Source: an uncultured Rhodobiaceae bacterium (GTDB lineage: Bacteria > Pseudomonadota > Alphaproteobacteria > RS24). Taken from it: DNA of 32,473 nt. Shown here in pieces: positions 6,773 to 16,142 of this stretch; the first letter of the stretch is position 1, and each line of letters starts with the position of its first letter. The notes below the pieces were generated by a model, which ran no database searches, had not been told where the DNA came from, and worked only from the letters and a program-made list of their open reading frames with translations. The stretch is taken from contig CAJXCG010000011.1 of NCBI GenBank assembly GCA_913051715.1, positions 1 to 32,473 on the forward strand, in the 5' to 3' direction. Made by a program: the position numbers and the translations under genes.

Positions 6773-8380
6773 GTGCAGACGGATTACGAAGTTCTGGTGA
6801 TCGGTGCCGGTGTAGCGGGCATTTGCCAGATCAAGAAATTGCAGGATATGGGGCTGAAAGCTCTGGTGCTGGAGGCTGGCGGCGGACTGGGCGGCACGTG
6901 GTATAATAATCGTTATCCGGGGTGCCGTTTCGACAGCGAAAGCTACACTTATGGCTTTAAGTTTTCGCGTGACCTGCTGGATGCGTGGCACTGGAAAGAG
7001 CTGTTTTCACCGCAGCCTGAAAATCTGAAATATCTGAATTTCGTTGCCGACAAGTTTGACCTGCACAAGCATATTCGCCTCAATGCAGCGGTCGCAAAAA
7101 TGGTTTGGGACGAGGCGGCGCGGCTGTGGACGGTGACCCTGCACGGCGGCGACCAGCTTACCAGCCGCTTCGTGATCACCTGCACAGGTGCTTTGGGCGT
7201 GCCCACCATGCCGGCCTATGAGGGCATGGATGATTTTGAAGGCCCCAGTTTTCACAGCTATCACTGGCCGCACGAACCGCTGGATCTGACCGGCAAGCGC
7301 GTCGGCGTGATCGGCACAGGCGCGAGCGGGATCCAGATTATTGCCGACATTGCCGACAAGGTTGGTGCGCTGACGGTTTTTCAGCGCCGCCCGAATTGGA
7401 GCGTACCGCTCAATAACCGTCCCATAACCGAAGCGGAAATGAAGGATATCCGGCAGCGCTATGAAGAGATTTTTGCCGTGTGCGCCAAAAGCAATGGCGG
7501 GTTTGACCATTTGCCTGACCGGCGCGCCTATGACAGCGTGAGCACGGATGAGCGACGCAAGCTGTGGGATCAGCTTTATGACGCGCCGGGTTTTGCCCTG
7601 CTTCTGGCAAATTTCCGCGAGACATTTTTGGAGCCGCAAGCCAATCGCGATCTGTCGGATTATGTGGCCGAGCGCATTCGCGCGCGGGTGAATGACCCGG
7701 CGGTTGCCGAAAAACTCATCCCCCGCGATCACGGCTTCGGCATGCGGCGCATGCCCATGGAGACGGGCTATTTCGAGGCTTATAATCAAGACAATGTGCG
7801 CCTCGTCAGCTTGCTGGACACACCCATTGAGCGCGTCACCAAAACCGGATTGCAGACGAGCGCAGAAAGTTTCGAATTTGACGTGCTTGTTTATGCCACC
7901 GGATTTGACGCCATGACGGGCGCGTTTGATCAGATTGACATTCGCGGCGTTGACGCGCAGCCGCTCAAGAAAAAATGGCAGGGCAGCCCGACGACTTATC
8001 TAGGCGTTATGGTTCACGGCTTTCCAAACATGCTGATGGTGGCGGGCCCGCAAAGCGTTTCCGGATCGACCAATTATCCGCGCGCCATCGAAGTGTGCGT
8101 CGATTGGATCGGCGATTTGCTGGAGCATGCGCGGTCGGCCGGCGTGTCGCGGCTTGAGGCGGGTGAAAATGCTGAAGCCGCGTGGACACAAGAGGTCATC
8201 GCCTTGCAGGAAGCCATGCCCTTCAGCAAGGTAAAAAGCTGGTTCACGGGCTTTAACGCCAATGTGCAAGCCGCCGATGCCGCGCCGCGATATATCGCCT
8301 ATTGGGGCGGGGCACCGCGTTATACAAAAACGCTCAACCAGGTGTCATCGGAAGGTTTCCGCGATATCAATATGGACTGA
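6773..8380 (+). CDS. flavin-containing (Baeyer-Villiger type) monooxygenase, short form
   Basis: This 535-residue protein has two Rossmann folds: GAGVAG at 11-16 for FAD and GTGASG at 181-186 for NADPH. Between them lies the Baeyer-Villiger fingerprint FxGxxxHxxxW(P/D), seen as FEGPSFHSYHWP at 155-166 (Phe155, Gly157, His161, Trp165). GGTWYNNRYPG (40-50) and ATGFD near residue 380 are also typical. Such enzymes insert oxygen into ketones to give esters or lactones, or oxidise heteroatoms. The GTG start is chosen because GGAAGG lies 7 nt upstream; earlier in-frame codons overlap the GST gene. The stop is 2 nt from the convergent amidase pseudogene. Substrate unknown. Confidence 0.92.
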   Translation: MQTDYEVLVIGAGVAGICQIKKLQDMGLKALVLEAGGGLGGTWYNNRYPGCRFDSESYTYGFKFSRDLLDAWHWKELFSPQPENLKYLNFVADKFDLHKHIRLNAAVAKMVWDEAARLWTVTLHGGDQLTSRFVITCTGALGVPTMPAYEGMDDFEGPSFHSYHWPHEPLDLTGKRVGVIGTGASGIQIIADIADKVGALTVFQRRPNWSVPLNNRPITEAEMKDIRQRYEEIFAVCAKSNGGFDHLPDRRAYDSVSTDERRKLWDQLYDAPGFALLLANFRETFLEPQANRDLSDYVAERIRARVNDPAVAEKLIPRDHGFGMRRMPMETGYFEAYNQDNVRLVSLLDTPIERVTKTGLQTSAESFEFDVLVYATGFDAMTGAFDQIDIRGVDAQPLKKKWQGSPTTYLGVMVHGFPNMLMVAGPQSVSGSTNYPRAIEVCVDWIGDLLEHARSAGVSRLEAGENAEAAWTQEVIALQEAMPFSKVKSWFTGFNANVQAADAAPRYIAYWGGAPRYTKTLNQVSSEGFRDINMD

Positions 8381-8382
8381 AG

Positions 8383-9890
8383 TCACGACAGCCGCAGGGC
8401 TGACACCTCCGGCCAGCGATCGGCCCAAGGCAACGCTTTTTCCAATTCATAAGCCAAATGCAGCAAGGTGGCCTCGCCGCCAAAGCGCGCGGCAAACTGG
8501 CTGCCAATCGGCAAGCCTTTTGAACTCATATAGAGCGGCAGGCTGATGGCCGGATTGCCCGCAACATTATATTGCGGCGTGTAGGGCACATAATCCAAAA
8601 CGCCGTCATAAAGCGCGTCGAAAGATTTGCCGCTGTCTTGTTCGCCGATCAGCAGCGGCGCGCGCCGCAAGACGGGTGTGAGCAAAACATCGTAATCTTC
8701 AAAAAATGCAGCATAGGCAGCGGCAACCTCGTCGCCATAGGCAATGGCTTTTTGCAATATGTCGGGGTCTTTTTCGCGGCGGCGCTCAAACATGTCAGCC
8801 AGACCCAATGTCCAAGGTTCGAAGACCGTCTCGCGGTTAACCCAGCGACCTTGCGTCAGCCCGATCAGGCGGGCATTGCTGACCATGCCATGCGCCCCCG
8901 CCGCCCAGATGGTCAGGAAGTTTTCCAGAAATTCCGGCCCGATAATCGTGTCGTTGATCTCGTCGACATTATGGCCCAGATCGGCACATAGCGCGGCGGC
9001 GCGGCGGGTGGCGCGGCGCACATCGGGCTCGGCGTCAGTGCCGGTTAAACTGCGCGTGCTAAAGGCAATTTTCAGGCGTTTTTGCGATGGGCCCGCGATA
9101 AAGCCTGTTGGCGGCAGGGTCGCCGTGGCACCCTTCATTTCGGCCGCGTTGAGAATTTGTGCGGTGTCGCGCACCGAGCGCGTAACCGCCAAGCGCACAG
9201 AAATATCAAGCTCAAACTGCGCGGGTTCGCGCGTATAAAGACGCCCGCGGCTGGGCTTCAGACCAACCAAGCCGTTCACTGAGGCCGGAATGCGGATCGA
9301 GCCGCCACCATCGGAGGCTTGGGCAAAGGGCACGAGCCCCGCCGCGACCGCCGCGCCCGCCCCGCCCGAACTTCCGCCCGTGTGATAGGCAGGGTTATAG
9401 GGGTTGCGCGCCGCGCCCAGTAATTGCGACTCCGTTGTGGAAATAAAGCCAAACTCCGGCGTATTGGTTTTGCCGATAATTACAAGACCGGCCTGCTTTG
9501 CGCGCTCGACACTGCCATTGTCCGAGTCGGCGATAGGTGTTCAAAAAGTCTCGAGCCATAAGTCAGCGGCGCGCCCTTGAGTTCCGACAAATCTTTGATG
9601 AGATAGGGTACGCCTTTGAACGGGCCGTCCGGCAGTGGGCCTTTGGCAGTGGCGCGGCCTTCGTCATAAATTTTGTGCACTACGGCATTGAGGATCGGGT
9701 TTATTTTCTCGATACGCGCAATCGCAGCCTCGACCAATTCCAACGCACTGACTTGGCCTGAGCGCACCAGTTCGGCTTGGCCCATGCCGTCATATTTAAC
9801 GAACTCATCCGTTGCCGCCTGCGCGGGCACGCGCGACAGCGCCGTCAGCGCCAGCGCGCTTGATCCCAACATAAATTCCCTGCGTTGCAT
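8383..9890 (-). pseudogene. Tat-exported amidase (amidase signature family), broken by a frameshift
   Basis: Two frames together spell one amidase of about 500 residues. The N-terminal frame (9890 down to a TAA at 9480) has a twin-arginine signal peptide QRREFMLGSSALALTAL ending near AQAA, and LIKDL with the catalytic Lys. Homology then moves to another frame: IADSDNGSVERAK, TNTPEFGF, GGSSGG (cis-Ser) and DGGGSIRIP (nucleophile Ser), ending at 8383. The junction is at about 9534-9536, where one base appears missing; the second frame has a TGA just upstream, so it cannot be read alone. The start has a G-rich site before ATG. It would have hydrolysed amides in the periplasm. It could be a recent mutation, an assembly error, or less likely recoding. 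Confidence 0.88.
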
Positions 9891-9964
9891 TTTTGTACCC
9901 CCCTTTTCTGTTGTTCTTATTCTAGGCACGAATGGTTATATTTGAGAAGTGGCGGCGTGTGTCG

Positions 9965-11791
9965 TTAAAATTGCGCGGCTTCCTCTTCAAGCTGGCGGCG
10001 GAATTTTTTACGCTCGTGCTCCAGCAGATATTTCTTTCGCAAACGCAGACTTTGCGGCGTGACTTCCAGCAATTCGTCGCTATCGATATAGGCCATTATA
10101 TCTTCCAGCGACATGCGCCTGGGCGGCACCAGCGTCACCGCTTCATCAGCCCCCGAAGCGCGCACATTGGTCAGTTTTTTACCCTTGAGCACATTGATTT
10201 CGAGATCATTGTCGCGACTGTGCTCGCCGACAATCATGCCCTGATAAACCGGCATTTGCGGGTCGATGAACATGACCCCGCGGTCTTGCAGGTTGAAGAT
10301 CGCATAAGCAACGGCGGTGCCGGTTTCTGACGCGATGAGCGCGCCATTGCGCCGACCCGGAACATCGCCGCAATATGGGCCATAGCTGTGAAAAACCCGG
10401 TTCAACACGCCCGTGCCGCGTGTGTCGGTGAGAAAGCGGCTGGGATAACCGATAAGCCCGCGCGAGGGCGCGTGAAAAACCAGCCGCGTTTTGCCCGCAC
10501 CTGCGGCGCGCATATCTTGCATCACGGCTTTGCGTTTGTTCAGCGCATCGACCACCGAACTGGCATATTCTTCATCCACATCAATCGTAACCTCTTCGAT
10601 CGGCTCCAGCCGTGTGCCGTTTTCCATGCGGATCAGCACGCGCGGGCGCGACACGGTCATTTCAAAGCCTTCGCGCCGCATGGTTTCGATAAGCACGCCA
10701 AGCTGCAATTCACCGCGTCCGCCAATTTCAAAGGCGTCTTTATTGGCGCTTTCGGCAAAAGTGATGGCGACATTGGTTTCGGCCTCGGCCAGCAGACGCT
10801 CGCGGATGACGGTCGAGGTGACTTTTTTGCCTTCTTTGCCGGCAAACGGGCTGTCATTCACTGTAATCGTGACCGACATGGTCGGCGGGTCGACCGGCGT
10901 CGAGGCCAATGCTGTATCGACTTGCGGGTCGCATATCGTGTCGGCGACGGATGCTTTGGTCAGTCCGGCAATGCAGATTAAATCGCCGGCGTGAACCGCA
11001 TCAACGGCGACGCGCTCAGTGCCCTCAAAACGCAGGAGTTTTGTCAGCCGCCCGGTTTCGATTTGCGCGCCTTCGAGATTGATTGCCTTGACCGGCGCGT
11101 TGACTTTTGCCGTGCCTTGCAGCACGCGCCCGGTCAGGCAACGACCAATATAAGGGTCGCTATCGAGCAGCGTTGCCAGCATCGCAAAAGGCTTGTCGGG
11201 TGCAACTTCCGGCGCGGGCACATGCGCCAGTACGGTGTCGAGTAGCGGGTGCAGATTTTCGCGTGCCTGGTCAAGCTCGCGCACGCACCAGCCGTCGCGG
11301 CCTGAGGCGTAGAGTATGGGAAAATCAAGCTGAGCGTCGCTGGCATCGAGCGAAACAAACAGGTCAAACACTTCATCGACCACCGCATCGGGGCGTCCAT
11401 CGGGGCGGTCGACCTTATTGATCACCACGATCGGGCACAAACCCTGTTTCAGCGCTTTGCCCAGCACAAATTTGGTTTGCGGCATCGGGCCTTCGGCGGC
11501 ATCGGTCAGCAAAATGACGCCATCGGCCATGCCCAGCACGCGCTCGACCTCGCCGCCAAAATCGGCATGACCCGGCGTGTCGATAATATTAATGCGCGTG
11601 TCGTTCCACATGACGGAAGTTGGCTTGGCAAGAATTGTAATGCCGCGCTCTTTTTCAAGGTCGCCGGAATCCATCAGCCGTTCTTCGACGTGCTGGTTGT
11701 CACGGAACAGGCCGGTTTGCTTCATGATCGCGTCGATGAGCGTCGTCTTGCCATGGTCAACATGGGCGATGATTGCGATATTACGCAGCAT
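9965..11791 (-). CDS. typA: translational GTPase TypA/BipA
   Basis: This 608-residue protein has the standard length of TypA/BipA, an EF-G-like ribosome-binding GTPase needed under stress and low temperature. G1 is AHVDHGKTT (9-17), the switch region contains ERGITI (48-53), G3 is DTPGH (71-75), G4 NKVD (125-128) and a G5-like SGRDGW follows. The EF-G domain V-like and TypA-specific C-terminal regions follow (GERGEL-type segment read here as [45 protein letters not shown]). The start at 11791 gives the conserved [10 protein letters not shown] beginning; the frame is open 24 codons further up but without family resemblance. The Shine-Dalgarno is weak. It is divergent from the 2OG-oxygenase-like gene. 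Confidence 0.98.
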   Translation of the reverse strand: MLRNIAIIAHVDHGKTTLIDAIMKQTGLFRDNQHVEERLMDSGDLEKERGITILAKPTSVMWNDTRINIIDTPGHADFGGEVERVLGMADGVILLTDAAEGPMPQTKFVLGKALKQGLCPIVVINKVDRPDGRPDAVVDEVFDLFVSLDASDAQLDFPILYASGRDGWCVRELDQARENLHPLLDTVLAHVPAPEVAPDKPFAMLATLLDSDPYIGRCLTGRVLQGTAKVNAPVKAINLEGAQIETGRLTKLLRFEGTERVAVDAVHAGDLICIAGLTKASVADTICDPQVDTALASTPVDPPTMSVTITVNDSPFAGKEGKKVTSTVIRERLLAEAETNVAITFAESANKDAFEIGGRGELQLGVLIETMRREGFEMTVSRPRVLIRMENGTRLEPIEEVTIDVDEEYASSVVDALNKRKAVMQDMRAAGAGKTRLVFHAPSRGLIGYPSRFLTDTRGTGVLNRVFHSYGPYCGDVPGRRNGALIASETGTAVAYAIFNLQDRGVMFIDPQMPVYQGMIVGEHSRDNDLEINVLKGKKLTNVRASGADEAVTLVPPRRMSLEDIMAYIDSDELLEVTPQSLRLRKKYLLEHERKKFRRQLEEEAAQF

Positions 11792-11824
11792 GCGGGGCCA
11801 CTTAAACGGAGGTTGCGGACTGGT

Positions 11825-11846
11825 TTCTATATAGGCTTCTATAGGC
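11825..11846. repeat. short imperfect direct repeat upstream of typA
   Basis: TTCTATATAGGC (11825-11836) is followed directly by TTCTATAGGC (11837-11846). It sits 34 nt upstream of the typA start, within the 196-nt divergent gap 11792-11987. It may be part of the typA leader or promoter (A/T-rich TATA-like core), but no clear -35/-10 pair could be assigned. Confidence 0.5.
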
Positions 11847-11987
11847 TTCCGGCGACCAAGCAAAGCGATAAATCCGCAACAAAATAACGCCGCCTATATT
11901 GGGCGGATTTTCGTTGCCTGTGTTCTGCCCCTTGCTGAAAATATTGCGGGTGGTAGTATTCTAGACTGATTTATGTGGGGGTTTGAC

Positions 11988-13004
11988 ATGGATGCGATTT
12001 ACAACCATATGCAGCCGTTTTTGGGCGCCGATGATGCCAGCGCGATGATGCGGATTGCCGAAAGTTTGCAAAGTTTCGGTACTTATGCCGATGAAGCCTC
12101 GAGCGACGGGCTGGGCGAGAAATTGCCGCAGCGTTTCGATGCTGCCTTCAATTATATCGCGCATGGCATTGAGGGCACCGGCAATGCCGACGACACCCGC
12201 ACCGCCTCGCACCGGACAAATTATTTCCGCGAAACCTATGCCTATGGCGACGAGGTGCGCGCGCCTGGCATTGAGCCGTTCATGCAGCATAGCGATCTGC
12301 AAGATTTTGCGCGCAAGGTTTCGGGGCGCAGCGAAATTGTTCCCGCCATTGTGTATGCCAATTTGCTGATCCCCGGTCAGGAACTCGCCGTGCATACGGA
12401 TGTGCCGGAATTTCGCGGTGCCAACCGCAAAGTGCTGCCGCAATGGTTGTTGGTGGTGATGCTGCATTCGGGACTGTTTGATGCTTGGCGTATTCCGATC
12501 GCCACATGCGTGTCGTGGTTCGGTACGGCGCAAGGGGGTGCCTTCACATTTTACCCCAAGGGGCCAAACGGGCCGCGCGAGGCGATCCCGGCGGCGCATA
12601 ATTCGGCCATTATTATTGATACCGATAAGGTGTTTCACGGCGTCGAGCGGGTTAGCCAAAAAATGCCCGAACTGCCGCCGATTGAAAAATCGGCTCGGCT
12701 GCATTTTCTGGGCGATAATGCCTGGCAATTACGCGACGGCGACACCGTGCTGGGCGATTATGACTGGTCACAAATTCGCTATTCGATCTCGTGGAAGGCC
12801 TATTGTTTCAAAGACGCTGCCGAGCGGGATTTATGGGCTTCGGGCACGGATGATTTGTCGGTGGATTTTATTGTCAACCGACTTGAAGAAGCCTTGCGCG
12901 ACCAAGGTGCGCTAACGGGCGAACGGCCGGAGCCGACGGCTTTTGCGCGCTTGCTGGTCAACCAGTTTGTGCGTTTTCCTGCGGTCGATACCGCGGCTGC
13001 ATAG
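11988..13004 (+). CDS. putative Fe(II)/2-oxoglutarate-type oxygenase with HxD...H motif
   Basis: This 338-residue soluble protein belongs to no family I can name with confidence. HTDVPEF gives His136 and Asp138, and VFHGVERV gives His217, a spacing that fits the HxD...H iron facial triad of jelly-roll dioxygenases. Between them lie VSWFGTAQGGAFTFYPKG and HNSAIIIDTD, which look like core beta strands. A candidate 2-oxoglutarate-binding Arg (Arg221 or Arg237 region) follows the last His, but the match is loose. ATG 11988 is preferred because GTGGGGG lies 7 nt upstream; ATG 11973 is also in frame. It is the first gene of a long plus-strand run and sits 21 nt before a Baeyer-Villiger monooxygenase, suggesting a shared oxidative pathway. 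Confidence 0.75.
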   Translation: MDAIYNHMQPFLGADDASAMMRIAESLQSFGTYADEASSDGLGEKLPQRFDAAFNYIAHGIEGTGNADDTRTASHRTNYFRETYAYGDEVRAPGIEPFMQHSDLQDFARKVSGRSEIVPAIVYANLLIPGQELAVHTDVPEFRGANRKVLPQWLLVVMLHSGLFDAWRIPIATCVSWFGTAQGGAFTFYPKGPNGPREAIPAAHNSAIIIDTDKVFHGVERVSQKMPELPPIEKSARLHFLGDNAWQLRDGDTVLGDYDWSQIRYSISWKAYCFKDAAERDLWASGTDDLSVDFIVNRLEEALRDQGALTGERPEPTAFARLLVNQFVRFPAVDTAAA

Positions 13005-13025
13005 AATAGGAAAATAAGGCCCAAA

Positions 13026-14909
13026 ATGTCTGCACATGAAAATGAGATCGGCTTCGACCCGGACGCTCTGCGCCAAAAATATAAGGCCGAGCGCGACAAG
13101 CGCGTGCGCGCTGACGGCAATGACCAGTATCGCGAGGTTGTGGGGGATTTCGCGTATTTTGTGGATGACCCATATATTGAGACAGCGCTTCAGCGCGGGC
13201 CGATTGATGATGCGATTGACGTGGTGATTATCGGCGGCGGTTTTGGCGGCATGCTGGCGGCGGCGCGCCTGCGCGAGGCGGGTATTCACGATTTCCGAAT
13301 TATCGAAAAAGGCGGCGATTTTGGCGGCACTTGGTATTGGAACCGCTATCCCGGCGCATCATGCGACATCGAATCTTATGTGTATTTTCCGCTGCTGGAA
13401 AAAACCAAATTTACCCCGCAACACAAATATACCAATGCTGCCGAGACGCTCAATTATTGCCATGTGATTGCACAAAACTATGAGCTATATGCCAATGCCC
13501 TCATGCAGACGGAAGTTGTTGGCACGGACTGGGACGAAGACAGCCAGCGCTGGTTGGTGAGAACCGACCGCGGCGATGCAATCAGAGCGCGTTTCGTCGT
13601 GCATTCAAACGGGCCTTTGAACCGACCAAAGCTGCCGGCGATTTCCGGCATTAACAGTTTCAAAGGCCACACATTTCACACCAGCCGCTGGGATTATGGC
13701 TATACGGGCGGCGATTCGGATGGTGGGCTGGACGGTCTGAAAGACAAGCGCGTTGCCGTCATCGGCACAGGCGCTACGGCTGTGCAATGCGTGCCGCATT
13801 TGGGGGCATCAGCGGCGCAGCTTTATGTGTTTCAGCGCACGCCGTCATCGATTGACTTACGCAATAACCAACCCACCGATCCCGATTGGATGGCGGCGCA
13901 AAAACCCGGCTGGCACGATACGCGCCGCCGCAATTTCGAGTCGCTCTTGGCCGGCGTGCCGGTCAAAAAAGATCTGGTGAATGATGGCTGGACGGAGGCG
14001 TTCCGGCTGTTGTTCGGGTCGGTGCGCGAGAAAGCGCCGTCGAAACTGCGGATTGCTTTTTGGGCCTTGCAGGGGCTCGCCAGGCGGGATTTTTACCGCA
14101 AGGGTGCGAAAAAATATCTGACCGAAAAAGCCATGCGATATATGCAGTTCGACAAGGAAATGGAACTGGCAGATTTCCGTAAAATGGAAGCGATCCGTGC
14201 CCGCGTTGACCAGCTTGTCGAAGATGGCGATACCGCCGAGGCGCTCAAACCCTATTATCGCCAGTTTTGCAAACGCCCGTGTTTTCACGATGAATATTTG
14301 CAAACCTTCAACCGAGACAATGTTGCACTTGTTGATACGGGCGGGCGCGGTGTGAGTGAGATTAATGCCAAGGGCATTGTGCTGGACGGCAAAGTTTACG
14401 AGGTTGACTGCATTATTTTTGCCACCGGCTTTGAGGTTGGCACCGATTATGCGCGCCGCGCGGGCTATCAGATTCATGGCGTTGGCGGGCAGTCGATTTC
14501 GCAAAAATGGGCCGATGGCGTTGCCACGTTTCACGGCATGCATGTGAAAAACTTTCCCAATGCGTTTTTCTTCGGGCCCACCCAATCGGCCTTTACGGCA
14601 ACCTATACTTACGCGCTGGACGAACAGAGTATTCACCTCGCCCATATTCTGAAAACCGCCATGGCGCGCGATGCGACACGCATTGAAGCCAATGAAGCGG
14701 CTGAACAAAAATGGGTTCAGACGATTATCGAAAAAGCACGCCAGACAGAAGCTTTTCAGGAGCAGTGCACGCCCGGCTATTATAATAATGAGGGGCATGT
14801 AAACCGCTTGAGGCAAAACACGTTTTACGGCGGCGGGCCGATCGAGTTTTTTGACCTGATGAAAAAATGGCGATCCAACACCAAGCTCGCCGGACTGGAT
14901 ATCTCCTGA
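13026..14909 (+). CDS. Baeyer-Villiger monooxygenase, long form with N-terminal extension
   Basis: This 627-residue flavoprotein carries about 60 residues before the FAD-binding GGGFGG (70-75). That is the layout of longer Baeyer-Villiger enzymes (phenylacetone/steroid/cyclopentadecanone monooxygenase-like). GGTWYWNRYPGASCD (100-114) is highly typical. The fingerprint is FKGHTFHTSRWD at 212-223 (Phe212, Gly214, His218, Trp222), followed by the NADPH motif GTGATA (247-252). ATGFEVG occurs near residue 465. It uses NADPH and O2 to convert ketones to esters or lactones. AAGG lies upstream of the ATG. It shares little visible similarity outside motifs with the 535-residue enzyme at 6773, so the two are not recent duplicates. 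Its substrate cannot be told from sequence. Confidence 0.95.
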   Translation: MSAHENEIGFDPDALRQKYKAERDKRVRADGNDQYREVVGDFAYFVDDPYIETALQRGPIDDAIDVVIIGGGFGGMLAAARLREAGIHDFRIIEKGGDFGGTWYWNRYPGASCDIESYVYFPLLEKTKFTPQHKYTNAAETLNYCHVIAQNYELYANALMQTEVVGTDWDEDSQRWLVRTDRGDAIRARFVVHSNGPLNRPKLPAISGINSFKGHTFHTSRWDYGYTGGDSDGGLDGLKDKRVAVIGTGATAVQCVPHLGASAAQLYVFQRTPSSIDLRNNQPTDPDWMAAQKPGWHDTRRRNFESLLAGVPVKKDLVNDGWTEAFRLLFGSVREKAPSKLRIAFWALQGLARRDFYRKGAKKYLTEKAMRYMQFDKEMELADFRKMEAIRARVDQLVEDGDTAEALKPYYRQFCKRPCFHDEYLQTFNRDNVALVDTGGRGVSEINAKGIVLDGKVYEVDCIIFATGFEVGTDYARRAGYQIHGVGGQSISQKWADGVATFHGMHVKNFPNAFFFGPTQSAFTATYTYALDEQSIHLAHILKTAMARDATRIEANEAAEQKWVQTIIEKARQTEAFQEQCTPGYYNNEGHVNRLRQNTFYGGGPIEFFDLMKKWRSNTKLAGLDIS

Positions 14910-14982
14910 CACATTATTCATTCTGAACCGAAACACGGCTTTTAAGCCAAACCCCGCCACGGCCAATTTTACGGAGATTTTT

Positions 14983-16083
14983 ATGACCCAATTTTCAGCC
15001 CTCTTCTCGCCTTTCACGCTGAACGGCTTGGACATACCCAATCGTATTGTTATGGCACCGATGACCCGCAGCCATTCGCCGGGCGGTCATCCGACGCAGG
15101 ATGTTGCTGATTATTATCGCCGTCGCGCCGAGGGCGGGGTGGGGCTGATCATCACCGAAGGCACAACCATCGACCATCCTTCGGCGAGCATGGACGACAA
15201 AATTCCGGATTTTCACACCCCCGAGGCATTGGCCGGTTGGAAGCGCGTGGCCGAAGATGTGCACGAGGCGGGCGGACTGATTATGCCGCAGCTGTGGCAC
15301 ACGGGTTCGATGCGGCGGGAAGGCACGGGTCTCGCACCCGATGCGCGCACCGTGTCGCCTTCCGGTCTGAAATATCCCGGCAAAGAAATCGGTGTCGCGT
15401 TGAGCAAAAAAGACGTGACCGACATTGCTGATGCCTTTGCCAAGGGCACGGTGGCGGCGCGCGAAGCCGGGTTTGACGGCGTGCAGTTTCACGGCGCACA
15501 CGGCTATCTGATCGATACGTTTTTCTGGGAAGGGACGAATATTCGTGACGATGAATATGGCGGTGCGCTTGAGGAGCGCACGGCGTTTGCGGTCGAGATT
15601 ATCGAAAAAGCGCGCGCTGCGGTGGGCAAGGATTTTCCACTGATCATCCGCCTGTCGCAATGGAAGCAGCAGGATTTTGAACATAAAATGGCGACCGACC
15701 CGGACAAGTTGCTGGCATTTTTGAAACCCATGATGGATGCCGGCATTGATTGTTTTGATTGCTCGACGCGGCGTTTCTGGGAGCCGGAATTCGAAGGGTC
15801 GGATTTGAACTTCGCTGGCTGGACCAAGAAACTGACCGGTTTGCCGACGATCACCGTCGGCTCGGTCGGCTTAACGGGTGAGTTTGTTGCGGGGATGGGC
15901 GGGGAAAGCTCCGAAGCTGCCCCGATCGATGGGCTGGTCGAACGCCTTGAAAATGGAGAATTTGATCTGGTCGGGGTCGGGCGTGCTTTGCTGACGGATC
16001 CGGAATGGGCCAATAAAATTAAATATGGTCGGTTTGACGAGTTGATGGCGTTTGAACGCGAGCACATGCTGAGCCTGTCCTAG
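14983..16083 (+). CDS. NADH:flavin oxidoreductase, Old Yellow Enzyme family
   Basis: This 366-residue TIM-barrel flavoprotein begins FSPFTLNGLDIPNRIVMAPM, the usual OYE N-terminus with the FMN-binding segment. TRSHSPGG follows, then QLWHTGS (103-109) and FHGAHGYLID, placing the substrate-binding His-His pair at His170 and His173. NIRDDEYGG (186-194) is the conserved post-active-site loop, and LVGVGRALLTDPEW near the C-terminus is the phosphate-binding strand. These enzymes reduce the C=C bond of activated enones, nitroalkenes or related compounds. CGGAG lies 6-9 nt before the ATG. Placed directly after a Baeyer-Villiger monooxygenase, it could saturate an enone before or after lactone formation (inference). 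Confidence 0.95.
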   Translation: MTQFSALFSPFTLNGLDIPNRIVMAPMTRSHSPGGHPTQDVADYYRRRAEGGVGLIITEGTTIDHPSASMDDKIPDFHTPEALAGWKRVAEDVHEAGGLIMPQLWHTGSMRREGTGLAPDARTVSPSGLKYPGKEIGVALSKKDVTDIADAFAKGTVAAREAGFDGVQFHGAHGYLIDTFFWEGTNIRDDEYGGALEERTAFAVEIIEKARAAVGKDFPLIIRLSQWKQQDFEHKMATDPDKLLAFLKPMMDAGIDCFDCSTRRFWEPEFEGSDLNFAGWTKKLTGLPTITVGSVGLTGEFVAGMGGESSEAAPIDGLVERLENGEFDLVGVGRALLTDPEWANKIKYGRFDELMAFEREHMLSLS

Positions 16084-16142
16084 CGCGCATATTCTTGCAG
16101 CCGAGACTGAATTTGGCTTAAGTTAGTCTGGGGGAAATGTTA

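Noticed and set aside
9480-9890. Stand-alone 149- or 136-residue secreted protein
   Set aside because: The sequence is the N-terminal third of an amidase and homology resumes directly in another frame.
13857-15041. Long minus-strand open frame (394 codons)
   Set aside because: It is antisense to the Baeyer-Villiger monooxygenase and Old Yellow Enzyme genes; its length comes from codon bias and the translation has no recognisable motif.
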